From: CAILHX01 sp046155285
GTDB lineage: Bacteria > Pseudomonadota > Gammaproteobacteria > Burkholderiales > Methylophilaceae
DNA: 64,000 nt
Direction: 5' to 3'
Assembly (NCBI GenBank): GCA_046155285.1
Contig: JBJXEA010000026.1
Location: 124,001-188,000 of the forward strand
A model generated the notes under the pieces. The model saw nothing but the letters and a program-made list of their open reading frames with translations. It searched no databases and had not been told where the DNA came from. A program made the position numbers and the translations under genes. Shown here one piece after another: positions 39,363 through 47,169 of this stretch (position 1 is the stretch's first letter; every line of letters starts with the position of its first letter).

Positions 39363-41015
39363 ATGATGAAAAACAAAATTGGAACGAATATGCTAGACCA
39401 AAAAAAATCTCGTCGTGGGCTGGTGACTTTATTGCTGGCAGGACTTGTTTTGATGCCGTTGAGTACACAGGCATCAGAACGTGAGTCGTTGGAGAAGCTG
39501 CGTGCAACCACGCTGAACTTGATTGATATGTTAGTCAAGCAGGGGATTTTGAGTAAGGAAAATGCCGAAGAGCTGGTCAAGCAGGCAGAAGCGCAGGCAA
39601 CTCCGCCTGGTGCGGCGGATACGCCAGCTAGCAAGGAGGTGGCGAGTGCTGATGACCAGAAAGTGGTGCGTGTGCAATATGTGCCGGAATTCGTCAAAAA
39701 CCAAATCCGCGATGACATCAAGAAAGAAGTGATGGCGCAGGCGCAAAGCGAAGGTTGGGCCTATCCAAACTCTATCCCTGAATGGATGAACCGTATTGAG
39801 TGGGAAGGGGATCTGCGGCTGCGTTTTGAAGGAGATAGATTCCAACCGGAAAATGCGACTCCGGGTTTCTTCAGTACCAATCCGGGTAGGCAATTTAGCA
39901 TGACCAACACCACGGATGACAGAGACCGTTGGAGGTTACGTGCGCGGTTAGGGGCTAACATCAAGGTGAATAGCTGGCTAACGGGCGGCATCAAGTTAAC
40001 GACGGGCAATACGACTGACCCGATCTCGCCCAATCAGGACTTTGGTAATTCTAGTCAAAAATTCTCGTTTGCTTTGGATCGGGCTTACCTCAAGGCGGAT
40101 CCTGTTTCTTGGGGTTCTATCGTGGGCGGGCGCTTCGCTAACCCCTTTTTCTCAACTGATTTGTTATGGGATCCCGATCTGGCTTTTGATGGTGTCGCGG
40201 CAACCGTCAAGCCCAAATTTAACGATACTTGGAGTGCTTTTGCCACAGTGGGGGCGTTTCCGATACAGGAAAATCAAACGGTCAGTTCTCAGGTGATTAC
40301 TCTTGGTCCAGCTAATGTGTTGGATTTGACAAAAGATAAGTTTATATACGCAGCTCAAGCCGGCATCCAATGGACTGATACTGACAAATCAAATCTTAAA
40401 CTGGCTGCGGCGTTTTACGACTTTAGTCATGTAGAAGGTATCGCCAATCCTGTTGGTTCAACGCCTTACAAAAACTCAATTCCGCAATTCCGTACCAAAG
40501 GCAATAATACTTTTGATATCAACGCGGCAAATGCAGCCATCCCTGCGCTTGCTGGATCAACTTTCGGGCTCGCTTCCAAATTCCAAGACATTAACCTGAC
40601 TGGGCAATACGATTACGCCGGATTTAGTCCAGTGCATGTGATTCTGACCGGCGACTACATACGCAATATTGGCTTTGATCAGTCAGAAATTCGCGCACGC
40701 ACCGGATTTCCTTACGCTGAAGAAACAGATGCCTATCAACTCAAACTGACCGTAGGTATGCCGGAAACCACCAAGCGTAATGATTGGCAAGTGTTTGCCG
40801 CCTACAAACGACTGGAAGCGGATTCCGTGTTGGACGGTTTTACCGATTCAGATTTCCATTTAGGCGGAACAGATACCAAGGGTTGGCTGGCGGGTGCAAG
40901 CTATGGCTTGGATAAAAACACTTGGTTGACGGTACGTTATTTCAGTGCGAACGAAATTAGCGGTGCTCCGCTTGCCATAGATGTGCTGTTGGTGGATTTC
41001 AATGCCAAGTTCTAG
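39363..41015 (+). CDS. Outer-membrane porin (putative porin family)
   Basis: A predicted beta-barrel of about 550 residues. Two starts are possible: ATG 39363, or ATG 39390, which gives a tidier signal peptide (MLDQKKSRRGLVTLLLAG through STQAS). The mature N-terminus is a helical/coiled-coil region (SLEKLRATTLNLIDMLVKQGILSKENAEELVKQAEA), then a barrel starts near residue 140 (MNRIEWEGDLRLRFEGDRF) with alternating strands to the end. The final residue is Phe (VDFNAKF), as required by the BAM machinery. It has no plug domain or TonB box that I can see. It is the likely outer-membrane partner of the TonB-like protein. Confidence 0.8.
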   Translation: MMKNKIGTNMLDQKKSRRGLVTLLLAGLVLMPLSTQASERESLEKLRATTLNLIDMLVKQGILSKENAEELVKQAEAQATPPGAADTPASKEVASADDQKVVRVQYVPEFVKNQIRDDIKKEVMAQAQSEGWAYPNSIPEWMNRIEWEGDLRLRFEGDRFQPENATPGFFSTNPGRQFSMTNTTDDRDRWRLRARLGANIKVNSWLTGGIKLTTGNTTDPISPNQDFGNSSQKFSFALDRAYLKADPVSWGSIVGGRFANPFFSTDLLWDPDLAFDGVAATVKPKFNDTWSAFATVGAFPIQENQTVSSQVITLGPANVLDLTKDKFIYAAQAGIQWTDTDKSNLKLAAAFYDFSHVEGIANPVGSTPYKNSIPQFRTKGNNTFDINAANAAIPALAGSTFGLASKFQDINLTGQYDYAGFSPVHVILTGDYIRNIGFDQSEIRARTGFPYAEETDAYQLKLTVGMPETTKRNDWQVFAAYKRLEADSVLDGFTDSDFHLGGTDTKGWLAGASYGLDKNTWLTVRYFSANEISGAPLAIDVLLVDFNAKF

Positions 41016-41022
41016 AAATAAC

Positions 41023-41730
41023 ATGAGTATGCTTTCTCAAGGCAAAACTACGCTGTTGCTAGTGATGGTGGCGCTGCTTGCCGTCATGCCTGTGGCGCAT
41101 GGAGCTGAAAAGAAAGACAAGGCTGCCAAACGCATGGCGCAGATGATGCAGAAGGTGCAGCAGGAAAAAGCTGAGATGCAAGCACAGTTTGACAAAGATA
41201 AAGCCGCGCTCGAAGAAAAAGCCAAGAAAAGTGAGGAGGAGACCAGCAAAACCAAGGGCAGTGTGGCCGCCGCTAATCGTAAAGCCAAAGCTTTGGCAAC
41301 CGAACTTGAGGCGTTGAAAGCGTCTTCCGATAAGGAAAAGTCTGAGTTAGGTGCGAAATTGCAGCAGTCTGAAACTAGTTTGTTGCAGATAAGAACTTCA
41401 CTTGAAATTACTCAAAAGAATCTCGCGGATATGACGCAGCAGTTCCAGTCTTCCCAGCGTGATAACAAGCAAGGTGAGGCGCAACGTAAGGAACTGGTGT
41501 CTAATCTCACCAGAAAAGCCCAACAAGTCAATGTGTGCCAGGAAAAGAACGCCAAACTCTATGATTTCGGCCAGCAATTGGTGAAGGTTTGCGATCAGCC
41601 TAGTGCCTATGAAGCTGCCATGCGTAAAGAAGCGTTTACGCAAGTGAAGCGCGTAGAGCTGGAAAATACTTTGCAGGAATATCGCGATAAGCTGGATGAG
41701 CAGAAGCTGGGTGCCTTGCCTATCAAGTAA
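41023..41730 (+). CDS. Secreted coiled-coil protein
   Basis: I do not recognise a named family. The ATG at 41023, 7 bp after the porin stop, begins a signal peptide (to about residue 26, VAHG). A long Lys/Glu/Gln-rich coiled coil (~30-170) with heptad-like spacing follows (AQMMQKVQQEKAEMQAQFD, KALATELEALKASSDKEKSEL). The C-terminal part has two Cys (VNVCQEKNAKLYDFG, VKVCDQPSAYE). Similar proteins are found at the end of ExbB-DUF2341 operons as I recall, but I cannot verify this here. It may be a periplasmic spacer or tether for the Ton-like complex. Confidence 0.7.
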   Translation: MSMLSQGKTTLLLVMVALLAVMPVAHGAEKKDKAAKRMAQMMQKVQQEKAEMQAQFDKDKAALEEKAKKSEEETSKTKGSVAAANRKAKALATELEALKASSDKEKSELGAKLQQSETSLLQIRTSLEITQKNLADMTQQFQSSQRDNKQGEAQRKELVSNLTRKAQQVNVCQEKNAKLYDFGQQLVKVCDQPSAYEAAMRKEAFTQVKRVELENTLQEYRDKLDEQKLGALPIK

Positions 41731-41743
41731 CTTAAGTGGTTGC

Positions 41744-41773
41744 GGACTAAGATGACATCATAGAACTGTCATC
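41744..41773 (+). promoter_or_regulatory. Operator half-site, 13-mer copy and small inverted repeat before the TpsA-like PEP-CTERM gene
   Basis: GGACTA (41744-41749) is an intact right half-site; the left half is poor (AAGTGG). It is followed by GATGACA / TGTCATC (41751-41757 and 41767-41773), a 7-bp inverted repeat, and by the 13-mer ATAGAACTGTCAT (41760-41772) also seen twice at 7019-7046. A regulatory role is inferred from recurrence only. Confidence 0.35.
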
Positions 41774-41828
41774 TAATTGCGTGAATTTTCGGCTAACGGT
41801 ATCAACAAATATATACCGGAGAGTATGA

Positions 41829-42548
41829 ATGAAAAAAACATTTGTCCGTGCCCTATTTGTAGTCGCTACTATTTTTTCTTTGCCCGCTTGGGCATTTCCG
41901 TCTAGTTCGTTCATTGTGGCGGCGGGTAGTGCTAGCTATAGCCTTGACGGCAACATTTTCAATATCACCACTACTCCAAATACCATACTGGATTGGGCTG
42001 ACTTTTCGATTGGCGCTGGTGAAACCATCAATTTCATGCAAGCCAGCAGTTCGAGCGCTGTGCAAAATCGCATCTTAGGTGGTGACGCGTCGTTAATTAG
42101 TGGTTCGCTGTTATCGAATGGCTCTTTGTCTCTACATAATCCAACGGGATTTGTTTTTACTGATTTTTCTTTAGTAAAGGTCGGTGGGGATCTGACGTTA
42201 TCTTCTGACAGAAATATTCAGATAGCAGGATTAATCTCATGGGGGTCAGGAGCTAATAATCCTCCAGTGACTTACCCAAATTCCTATGGCGCTACCATCT
42301 CCGTTGGAGGGTATATTGATCTTAGGCCTCCGATTAGCTACCCTCTAACAGTCAGCTGCCCAGCTTGCATTGTTGTCATTGACCCTGTTGTCTCCATCAT
42401 GATTAGTGATCTAGTGTTTACTATTGATCAACCAGATTTTATTTTTACTGATAATCCAGCAGCACTTCCTGTCCCTGAACCACACTCATTGCTTATGCTA
42501 CTGGCAGGCTTAGGCCTATTTGGGATGGTTACCCGCCATCGCAGCTAG
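41829..42548 (+). CDS. PEP-CTERM protein with a TpsA/haemagglutinin N-terminal-like domain
   Basis: A small exported protein that joins two surface-export logics. After a signal peptide (1-22, PAWAF), residues ~25-140 follow the TPS domain pattern: TTTPNTILDWADFSIGAGE, INFMQASSSSAVQNRILGG, ISGSLLSNGSLSLHNPTGF, VFTDFSLVKVGGDLTLSS. These correspond to the WQSFNIG, VNF.QP..SAV.NRV.G, I.G.I.ANG.V.L.NP.GI.F segments of FhaB-type proteins. The C-terminus is a PEP-CTERM tail (VPEPHSLLMLLAGLGLFG, then RHRS). It is 239 residues, far too short for a TPS adhesin, with no ESPR. It could be an exosortase-anchored ligand or chaperone for the adhesin system. Confidence 0.8.
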   Translation: MKKTFVRALFVVATIFSLPAWAFPSSSFIVAAGSASYSLDGNIFNITTTPNTILDWADFSIGAGETINFMQASSSSAVQNRILGGDASLISGSLLSNGSLSLHNPTGFVFTDFSLVKVGGDLTLSSDRNIQIAGLISWGSGANNPPVTYPNSYGATISVGGYIDLRPPISYPLTVSCPACIVVIDPVVSIMISDLVFTIDQPDFIFTDNPAALPVPEPHSLLMLLAGLGLFGMVTRHRS

Positions 42549-42641
42549 GTTTCAAGCGGCATGACGGATGTGGTGAATAGTGCTGCTCAATAAATCCGTA
42601 ACATTCGCGTAATACACTCCCCGCTTTTGCTTGGACTTTGC

Positions 42642-43322
42642 ATGACTATGCTGAAAAGCCCAGCCTTTGCGCGAATAGCTCCTTTCGCGGTTTATATTTT
42701 GTTCCTTGCTGTTGATGGCACTCTCGCTAGCTTGGTAACCAAGTTGGGTGGTGATGCTCGTTTATTGTATGCGCTGAGGGTTTCAGTGGTAGCTGCGCTA
42801 CTGGTGTGGTTTTGGCGTGGATATAGTGAACTTGCATGGCCAGTGAAGATGCCACTAGGGAATTGGATGTGGTCTGTGCTGGCAGGTGTGGCGGTGTTTG
42901 CGCTGTGGATTCTGCCATATCCGGCGTGGGCAACCCTTGGGACTGTGGGCGCAGGCTTTAATCCAATCCAACCTGATGGCAGCATTAACTTTTTGCTGGC
43001 TGGCATCAGAGTAGCCGGTGCCGCCTTGGTTGTGCCGTTGATGGAAGAGCTCTTTTTTCGTTCTTATCTGATGCGCTGGGTAGATCGCATTAATTTTTTG
43101 GAGATTGATCCTGCAAAGACTACGCACTATGCCTTTTTAATCACTGCGTTGTTGTTTTCAATCGAGCATCATCTTTGGTTGGCAGGATTGTTGGCTGGTC
43201 TGGTCTATGGTGCTTTGTATAAGTTGACCCGCAATTTGTGGTCACCTGTGCTGGCACACTCTGTCACCAACGGAATGCTGGGGTTTTGGGTGCTACATAC
43301 TGGCGAATGGAAGTATTGGTAA
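42642..43322 (+). CDS. Exosortase-associated CAAX/CPBP-type intramembrane protease
   Basis: A polytopic membrane protein of the CPBP/Abi family. The ATG at 42642 (or 42648) is preferred over an upstream TTG. Motif 1 is EELFFRSYLMRW (paired Glu and Arg), motif 2 is in FSIEHHLWLAGLLAGLVYG (His), and motif 3 is PVLAHSVTNG (His and Asn), all in hydrophobic helices. CAAX protease-related proteins of this type accompany exosortases; their role there is not established. Its stop overlaps the epsL start (TAATG), which ties it to the polysaccharide system. Confidence 0.85.
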   Translation: MTMLKSPAFARIAPFAVYILFLAVDGTLASLVTKLGGDARLLYALRVSVVAALLVWFWRGYSELAWPVKMPLGNWMWSVLAGVAVFALWILPYPAWATLGTVGAGFNPIQPDGSINFLLAGIRVAGAALVVPLMEELFFRSYLMRWVDRINFLEIDPAKTTHYAFLITALLFSIEHHLWLAGLLAGLVYGALYKLTRNLWSPVLAHSVTNGMLGFWVLHTGEWKYW

Positions 43323-44548
43323 TGCGACCTTTCCCGCCATTTCCGGCCTCTCCAATCAGCGCTGCGGTTTGCCTGAGCTTGTTGATAGCCTCGTCATCAG
43401 TGCAAGCTGATGGGATGTTTGATATCAAGCCTTATGTGGCAGCCACAGCCACTTACGATGACAATGTATTTCGGCTGACCGATAAGAATGAGGCGCGAGC
43501 TGTATTGGGCAGCGAGGCAATGGGGGATACTTCTCGATTGCTAGAGGCTGGGCTGGCCGTGGATTGGAAGATCAGCGCGCAGCATCTGCGGTTGGGACTA
43601 AGTGCCAGCCAAAACAGCTATGACCGGTTTGGTTTTCTTGATAATGACGGGCATGACCTTAGCCTTGCTTGGGATTGGAATTTGGGTAGTCACTTGGCAG
43701 GGCGAATCAGCACGAGCGAAAACCTAGCAATGGCCGGATTTAACGAAGTCAACAATCCTGCACTTAACGAACGAACTACCACACAAAGGCTGTATAGCCT
43801 CAATTGGAATTTTCATCCCAGTTGGCGGCTACATTTGCAGCGCGATGAAGTTCAGCAGGAGAACGGTTTAGTGACATTTCGCTCTTCTGACCGTGAGGAT
43901 ATTGCGCACGAGGCTTCCATGCAATATAGCAGTGCGGCAGGCAATGTTGTTGTGCTTAGTATGCGTCAGACAGATTCTGAATATCCATTCCGTGACAGCT
44001 TTGCGACGACCTTTTTTGGCAACAGCAATCAGCAACGTGACATAGCACTCAATATAGTGTGGCAACCCAGCGGAAAAACGCGATTAAATGGCAGGCTGGC
44101 GCGTGTTGAACGTACCTATAAAGAACTCTCACAACGAAATGTGAGCGCTTTGGCAGGACGTCTGGAGGCAACTTGGTTGCCTACTGGAAAAACCTCACTT
44201 GCAATGTCCTTAGTGCATGATATTTACGCAGTAGATGATATTGCGGCGACTTATGTGCAGAGCGATGCCGTCAACATTACGCCCACTTGGGTACCTACTG
44301 CAAAGTTGACGATACAGGCACGTGCTTCTTTCGAAAAACGCGGTTATCAAGGAGACCCTGGATTTTTACTTGGGGCAACGCTACAACGTGAAGATACCCT
44401 AAAAACCACGGGAGTAACTGTCAGTTACATGCCTTACGAAAAAATACAGACCCAGCTTTCTTGGCAAAAGCAATCTCGCACGTCCTCAACCGCAGGGAGC
44501 GGCTATGATGCTAATACTCTGAATTTCAACATCAGAGTTAATTTCTAA
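43322..44548 (+). CDS. epsL: EpsL-type outer-membrane protein of XrtB exopolysaccharide systems
   Basis: A predicted beta-barrel of about 408 residues. The ATG at 43322 overlaps the previous stop, and a signal peptide follows (to about residue 34, VQADG). The mature N-terminus FDIKPYVAATATYDDNVFRL is the typical opening of EpsL-type outer-membrane proteins. Amphipathic strands continue to the end, and the last residue is Phe (NFNIRVNF). Its job is probably polysaccharide passage or retention in the outer membrane together with the EpsE export protein. It is separated from epsD by several PEP-CTERM and regulatory genes. Confidence 0.85.
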   Translation: MRPFPPFPASPISAAVCLSLLIASSSVQADGMFDIKPYVAATATYDDNVFRLTDKNEARAVLGSEAMGDTSRLLEAGLAVDWKISAQHLRLGLSASQNSYDRFGFLDNDGHDLSLAWDWNLGSHLAGRISTSENLAMAGFNEVNNPALNERTTTQRLYSLNWNFHPSWRLHLQRDEVQQENGLVTFRSSDREDIAHEASMQYSSAAGNVVVLSMRQTDSEYPFRDSFATTFFGNSNQQRDIALNIVWQPSGKTRLNGRLARVERTYKELSQRNVSALAGRLEATWLPTGKTSLAMSLVHDIYAVDDIAATYVQSDAVNITPTWVPTAKLTIQARASFEKRGYQGDPGFLLGATLQREDTLKTTGVTVSYMPYEKIQTQLSWQKQSRTSSTAGSGYDANTLNFNIRVNF

Positions 44549-44587
44549 ATAAAGTCAGTCGTTCAATACCTCAAGATTCTCATTAAA

Positions 44588-44603
44588 TAGTCCGAATGGA
44601 CTA
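44588..44603. promoter_or_regulatory. Exact operator palindrome (distal copy)
   Basis: TAGTCCGAATGGACTA lies 39 bp after the epsL stop and 108 bp upstream of the proximal copy at 44696. The arrangement parallels the 19942/20046 pair. Confidence 0.6.
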
Positions 44604-44695
44604 CTCCAATACTGTTTTCAATCATCAGCGCTTAACAAGCCATCGTTATACTCCTCTCAAATTCTAAAGGTGAGTGTTTATCACTTGGAGGAGGC

Positions 44696-44750
44696 TAGTC
44701 CGAAAGGACTATGCAAACACCGAAATGGTTTCATCTTGCTATGCCATAGT
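44696..44750 (+). promoter_or_regulatory. Exact operator palindrome (proximal) with -10 of the FxDxF PEP-CTERM gene
   Basis: TAGTCCGAAAGGACTA (44696-44711) is followed by CATAGT (44745-44750), four of six matches to TATAAT, at the standard 34-nt offset. No -35 hexamer is present at the matching position. The start codon lies 50 bp beyond the hexamer. Confidence 0.6.
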
Positions 44751-44800
44751 GCAAAGCGTCAGTTATGGGTTTATTTTGCAGTTATTTTTAGGAGAGATGT

Positions 44801-45298
44801 ATGAAATTCGTTAAACATTTGTTGGTTTCTGCGGTATTGCTGGGTTCTGCAGTTGGTGCGCAGGCAGCAGATTACAATTTAGGTACTCTTAGTGCCGGAT
44901 ATACTGGATTTGGCCCTAATTCTGTCATATCCGGTTCTTTCGTTGATAAAATCAACTTTAATTTATCTGGTTTGAGCAATGAGAGTTTTGGCGCTGGTGC
45001 TCTCAATTTTACTTTGGGTGGGTTGCCGTTTCTTAATATCAACAATCTGTCTATGTCTTTGTTCGACAGCAACGATACACTACAAAGCAGTGGTCTTGAT
45101 TTCACCGTCAACTCCTTGACCAGTGGCAACTATTACCTGAAGGTAACCGGTACCGCGACTGGATTTGCTGGTGGTTTGTACGCTGGTGGTATTAACACCG
45201 TAAATGTTACGCCTGTACCAGAACCGGATGCATTGAGCTTGATGTTGTCTGGTTTGGCCATGCTTGGGTTTATGGCTTATCGCCGTCGCCAAGTTTAA
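44801..45298 (+). CDS. FxDxF-type PEP-CTERM surface protein
   Basis: A small exported protein (165 residues). It has a signal peptide (1-22, GAQAAD), a mature domain with the FxDxF-like motif GSFVDKINFNLSG and the matching YYLKVTGTATG strand, and a classic tail (VPEPDALSLMLSGLAMLGF, then YRRRQV). FxDxF PEP-CTERM proteins are small beta-rich surface proteins of unknown function. AGGAG lies 6-10 nt upstream of the start. Its promoter has two exact operator palindromes, and a strong terminator follows, so it is a single-gene unit. Confidence 0.85.
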   Translation: MKFVKHLLVSAVLLGSAVGAQAADYNLGTLSAGYTGFGPNSVISGSFVDKINFNLSGLSNESFGAGALNFTLGGLPFLNINNLSMSLFDSNDTLQSSGLDFTVNSLTSGNYYLKVTGTATGFAGGLYAGGINTVNVTPVPEPDALSLMLSGLAMLGFMAYRRRQV

Positions 45299-45324
45299 TC
45301 GCCTAATATTTGATTGTTGTAATG

Positions 45325-45358
45325 AAAAAACTCGCCGGTTAACACCGGCGAGTTTTTG
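45325..45358 (+). terminator. Rho-independent terminator after the FxDxF PEP-CTERM gene
   Basis: AAAAACTCGCCGGT and ACCGGCGAGTTTTT form a long stem around TAAC, and the 3' arm ends in the T-run. Confidence 0.9.
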
Positions 45359-45435
45359 TCATAAATGATAGATATGTAGTTGGTACGATTCTCACCACAA
45401 GGACATCACTGTTGGCTTTTCAGGAGAATGAAATC

Positions 45436-46116
45436 GTGAAGCAGCATCATCTGATTAACCCGTTGACCCTCAGAACAATTCCAATGTTTACAGAGTTGAG
45501 CGCAGAGTCTATTGATAGCTTGATGCAGATACTCAAGCACCAGCATGTCAAAAGAGACGAAGTCATCGTGCATGAGGGAGAGGAGTCAGAATATTTCTAT
45601 ATTATTTTGACAGGTAAAGCCAAGGTTATTATTACAAATTCGGTCAATCGTGAATTTATTATCAGTTTTCTCAAAACAGGAGAGTTTTTTGGGGAAATGG
45701 GAATGTTGGATAATGAGCGAAGGTCTGCAACAGTGGTGGCTATGACCGCATGTGAGTTGTTGTTAGTAGGGAAAACTGATTTTGAAAAATTCCTTGCAGG
45801 AAATTACGAAATTGTGCGTTATATGTTGAAAAGCTTTTCTCATCGCATGCGGACAGTGATTCGCAAGATAGAAAGTCTGGCGATGATGGATGTTTATGGC
45901 AGAGTTGCGAGAGTGCTTCTTGAGGGGTCTGAGCTTATTGGCGGTGAGCTGGTCTTTCGTTATCGCCTCTCTAAACAAGAATTCTCAGAGATGGTCGGGT
46001 CATCAAGAGAAATGGTTTCACGTGTGATTAAGCATCTTGAGGAGGATGGTTTTATTGAGAACAGAGGGGATAAGTTGATTATTATCAATGATTCCATTAC
46101 TCAAAAGGCCGCATAA
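45436..46116 (+). CDS. Crp/Fnr-family transcription regulator
   Basis: A CRP-like regulator. I prefer the GTG at 45436 (AGGAG 9 nt upstream); a TTG at 45412 would add eight residues. An N-terminal cyclic nucleotide-binding domain (~15-125) has VIVHEGEESEYFYIILTG and GEFFGEMGMLDNERRSATV; Arg and Ser in that last motif match the nucleotide phosphate pocket. A winged helix follows (~155-220: SKQEFSEMVGSSREMVSRVIKHLEEDG). The recognition helix keeps the Arg, Glu and Arg of E. coli CRP (SREMVSR), so it should read TGTGA-type sites. There is no N-terminal Cys cluster, so it is not an FNR oxygen sensor. A matching site lies just downstream. Confidence 0.88.
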   Translation: MKQHHLINPLTLRTIPMFTELSAESIDSLMQILKHQHVKRDEVIVHEGEESEYFYIILTGKAKVIITNSVNREFIISFLKTGEFFGEMGMLDNERRSATVVAMTACELLLVGKTDFEKFLAGNYEIVRYMLKSFSHRMRTVIRKIESLAMMDVYGRVARVLLEGSELIGGELVFRYRLSKQEFSEMVGSSREMVSRVIKHLEEDGFIENRGDKLIIINDSITQKAA

Positions 46117-46189
46117 ATATTTTGTAAAAAACCCACATGCTTATATATTTCTTGAATATTCGTTATAAAAGTAACTTAATTAATGAAAG

Positions 46190-46233
46190 TGTGAAGTAAT
46201 TCACATGATTAACAAAAACATCACTTTTATATA
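46190..46233 (+). promoter_or_regulatory. Exact CRP-type site with class II spacing to a -10 element
   Basis: TGTGAAGTAATTCACA (46190-46205) is a perfect TGTGA-N6-TCACA. TATATA (46228-46233) lies downstream so that a start near 46239-46240 would place the site centre at about -41.5 to -42.5, the class II activator position. The PEP-CTERM gene begins at 46345. The regulator gene immediately upstream is the obvious candidate to bind it. Confidence 0.72.
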
Positions 46234-46344
46234 GAAACTACCATTGATAGAATTCGGTTCAGATTGTTAAAGCTACGCTGCCAGTAATTGCGGTTTCAGG
46301 ATTTCTGTTTAAATTTTATATATTTTCTTAAGGAGTAACTGATT

Positions 46345-47013
46345 GTGAATTCTTTTAAAAACGTTGTTGTGCTTTCCCTGTTGCTGGGAACTTCCATAGT
46401 TGCTCAAGCTACACCTGCTTCGGTGAAATTCACGGGAACTGCCACGGGTACGTCGGCCAATGTGCAGATACCATTGGGTACTCAAAACTTTTTCCTTGGT
46501 AACTATAATGAGCAAGAGTCAGGCGTAGGTTCATTCTTGGCTTATTGTATAGATCCATTTCAATACGTATCAAGTAGCTATCAAACCTACGACAAGTCGA
46601 TTCTGGGGCTGGGAAATTTCTCCACCAATGCCAGCGCACGTTTAAACAATGTCACCAGTTTGTTTAGTCATGCGTATGCAGGATCAGTGAATAATGGAGT
46701 AAAAGCAGCTGGATTCCAACTGGCACTTTGGGAAGCATTCAATGATGACATGAATCTCAGTTCTGGCATTGTTAAGAAGACGGGAAGCACTGATGTCACA
46801 GTGCTGAGCGAGGCTCAATCACTTATTGACAATCTAGTAAACAATAGTTGGAGCAGTTCCCCCATTGCATATCAATTAACTGCCTACACCAGCCAAAATT
46901 TTCAAGATTTCATTACTGTGACCCCAGTACCAGAACCAGCGTCTGCTGCTTTGATGTTGGCAGGTCTAGGATTGTTTGGTTTTACTGTGCGTCGTAAAAA
47001 ACAAGTTAATTAA
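46345..47013 (+). CDS. PEP-CTERM surface protein
   Basis: An exported 222-residue protein. The start is GTG, with AAGGAG 9 nt upstream. It has a signal peptide (1-22, VAQA), a body with SFLAYCIDPFQYVSSSYQTYD and AAGFQLALWEAFNDD, and a classic tail (VPEPASAALMLAGLGLFGF, then RRKKQVN). The CIDPFQ and FQLALWE segments resemble a group of short PEP-CTERM proteins whose function is unknown. It is controlled by a CRP-type promoter rather than the TAGTCC operator, so it is likely expressed under different conditions. A terminator follows. Confidence 0.83.
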   Translation: MNSFKNVVVLSLLLGTSIVAQATPASVKFTGTATGTSANVQIPLGTQNFFLGNYNEQESGVGSFLAYCIDPFQYVSSSYQTYDKSILGLGNFSTNASARLNNVTSLFSHAYAGSVNNGVKAAGFQLALWEAFNDDMNLSSGIVKKTGSTDVTVLSEAQSLIDNLVNNSWSSSPIAYQLTAYTSQNFQDFITVTPVPEPASAALMLAGLGLFGFTVRRKKQVN

Positions 47014-47043
47014 ACCAGTGCATACTGTTTTATCACCCTAGTC

Positions 47044-47077
47044 AAAAAGGCGCTTATGGATTAAGCGCCTTTTTTAT
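47044..47077 (+). terminator. Rho-independent terminator before the eps operon
   Basis: AAAAAGGCGCTTA and TAAGCGCCTTTTTT form a 13-bp stem with a 5-nt loop and a T-tract. Confidence 0.9.
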
Positions 47078-47169
47078 TTCACGGTTTTGTCGCAAGACTG
47101 AAAAGTAACCGTAACAATTACTTCTTATGATGACGCCTCACTTCATCATATCCATAAAGGCTTTCAGTC

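Noticed and set aside
44669..44685. GTGAGTGTTTATCAC as a second CRP-type site
   Set aside because: The arms GTGA and TCAC are 7 nt apart, not 6, and the flanking bases do not match; it lacks the exact symmetry seen at 46190.
44725..44740. TGGTTTCATCTTGCT as a sigma-54 promoter
   Set aside because: The GG to GC spacing is 9 nt rather than 10, and the adjacent operator plus -10 explains the promoter better.
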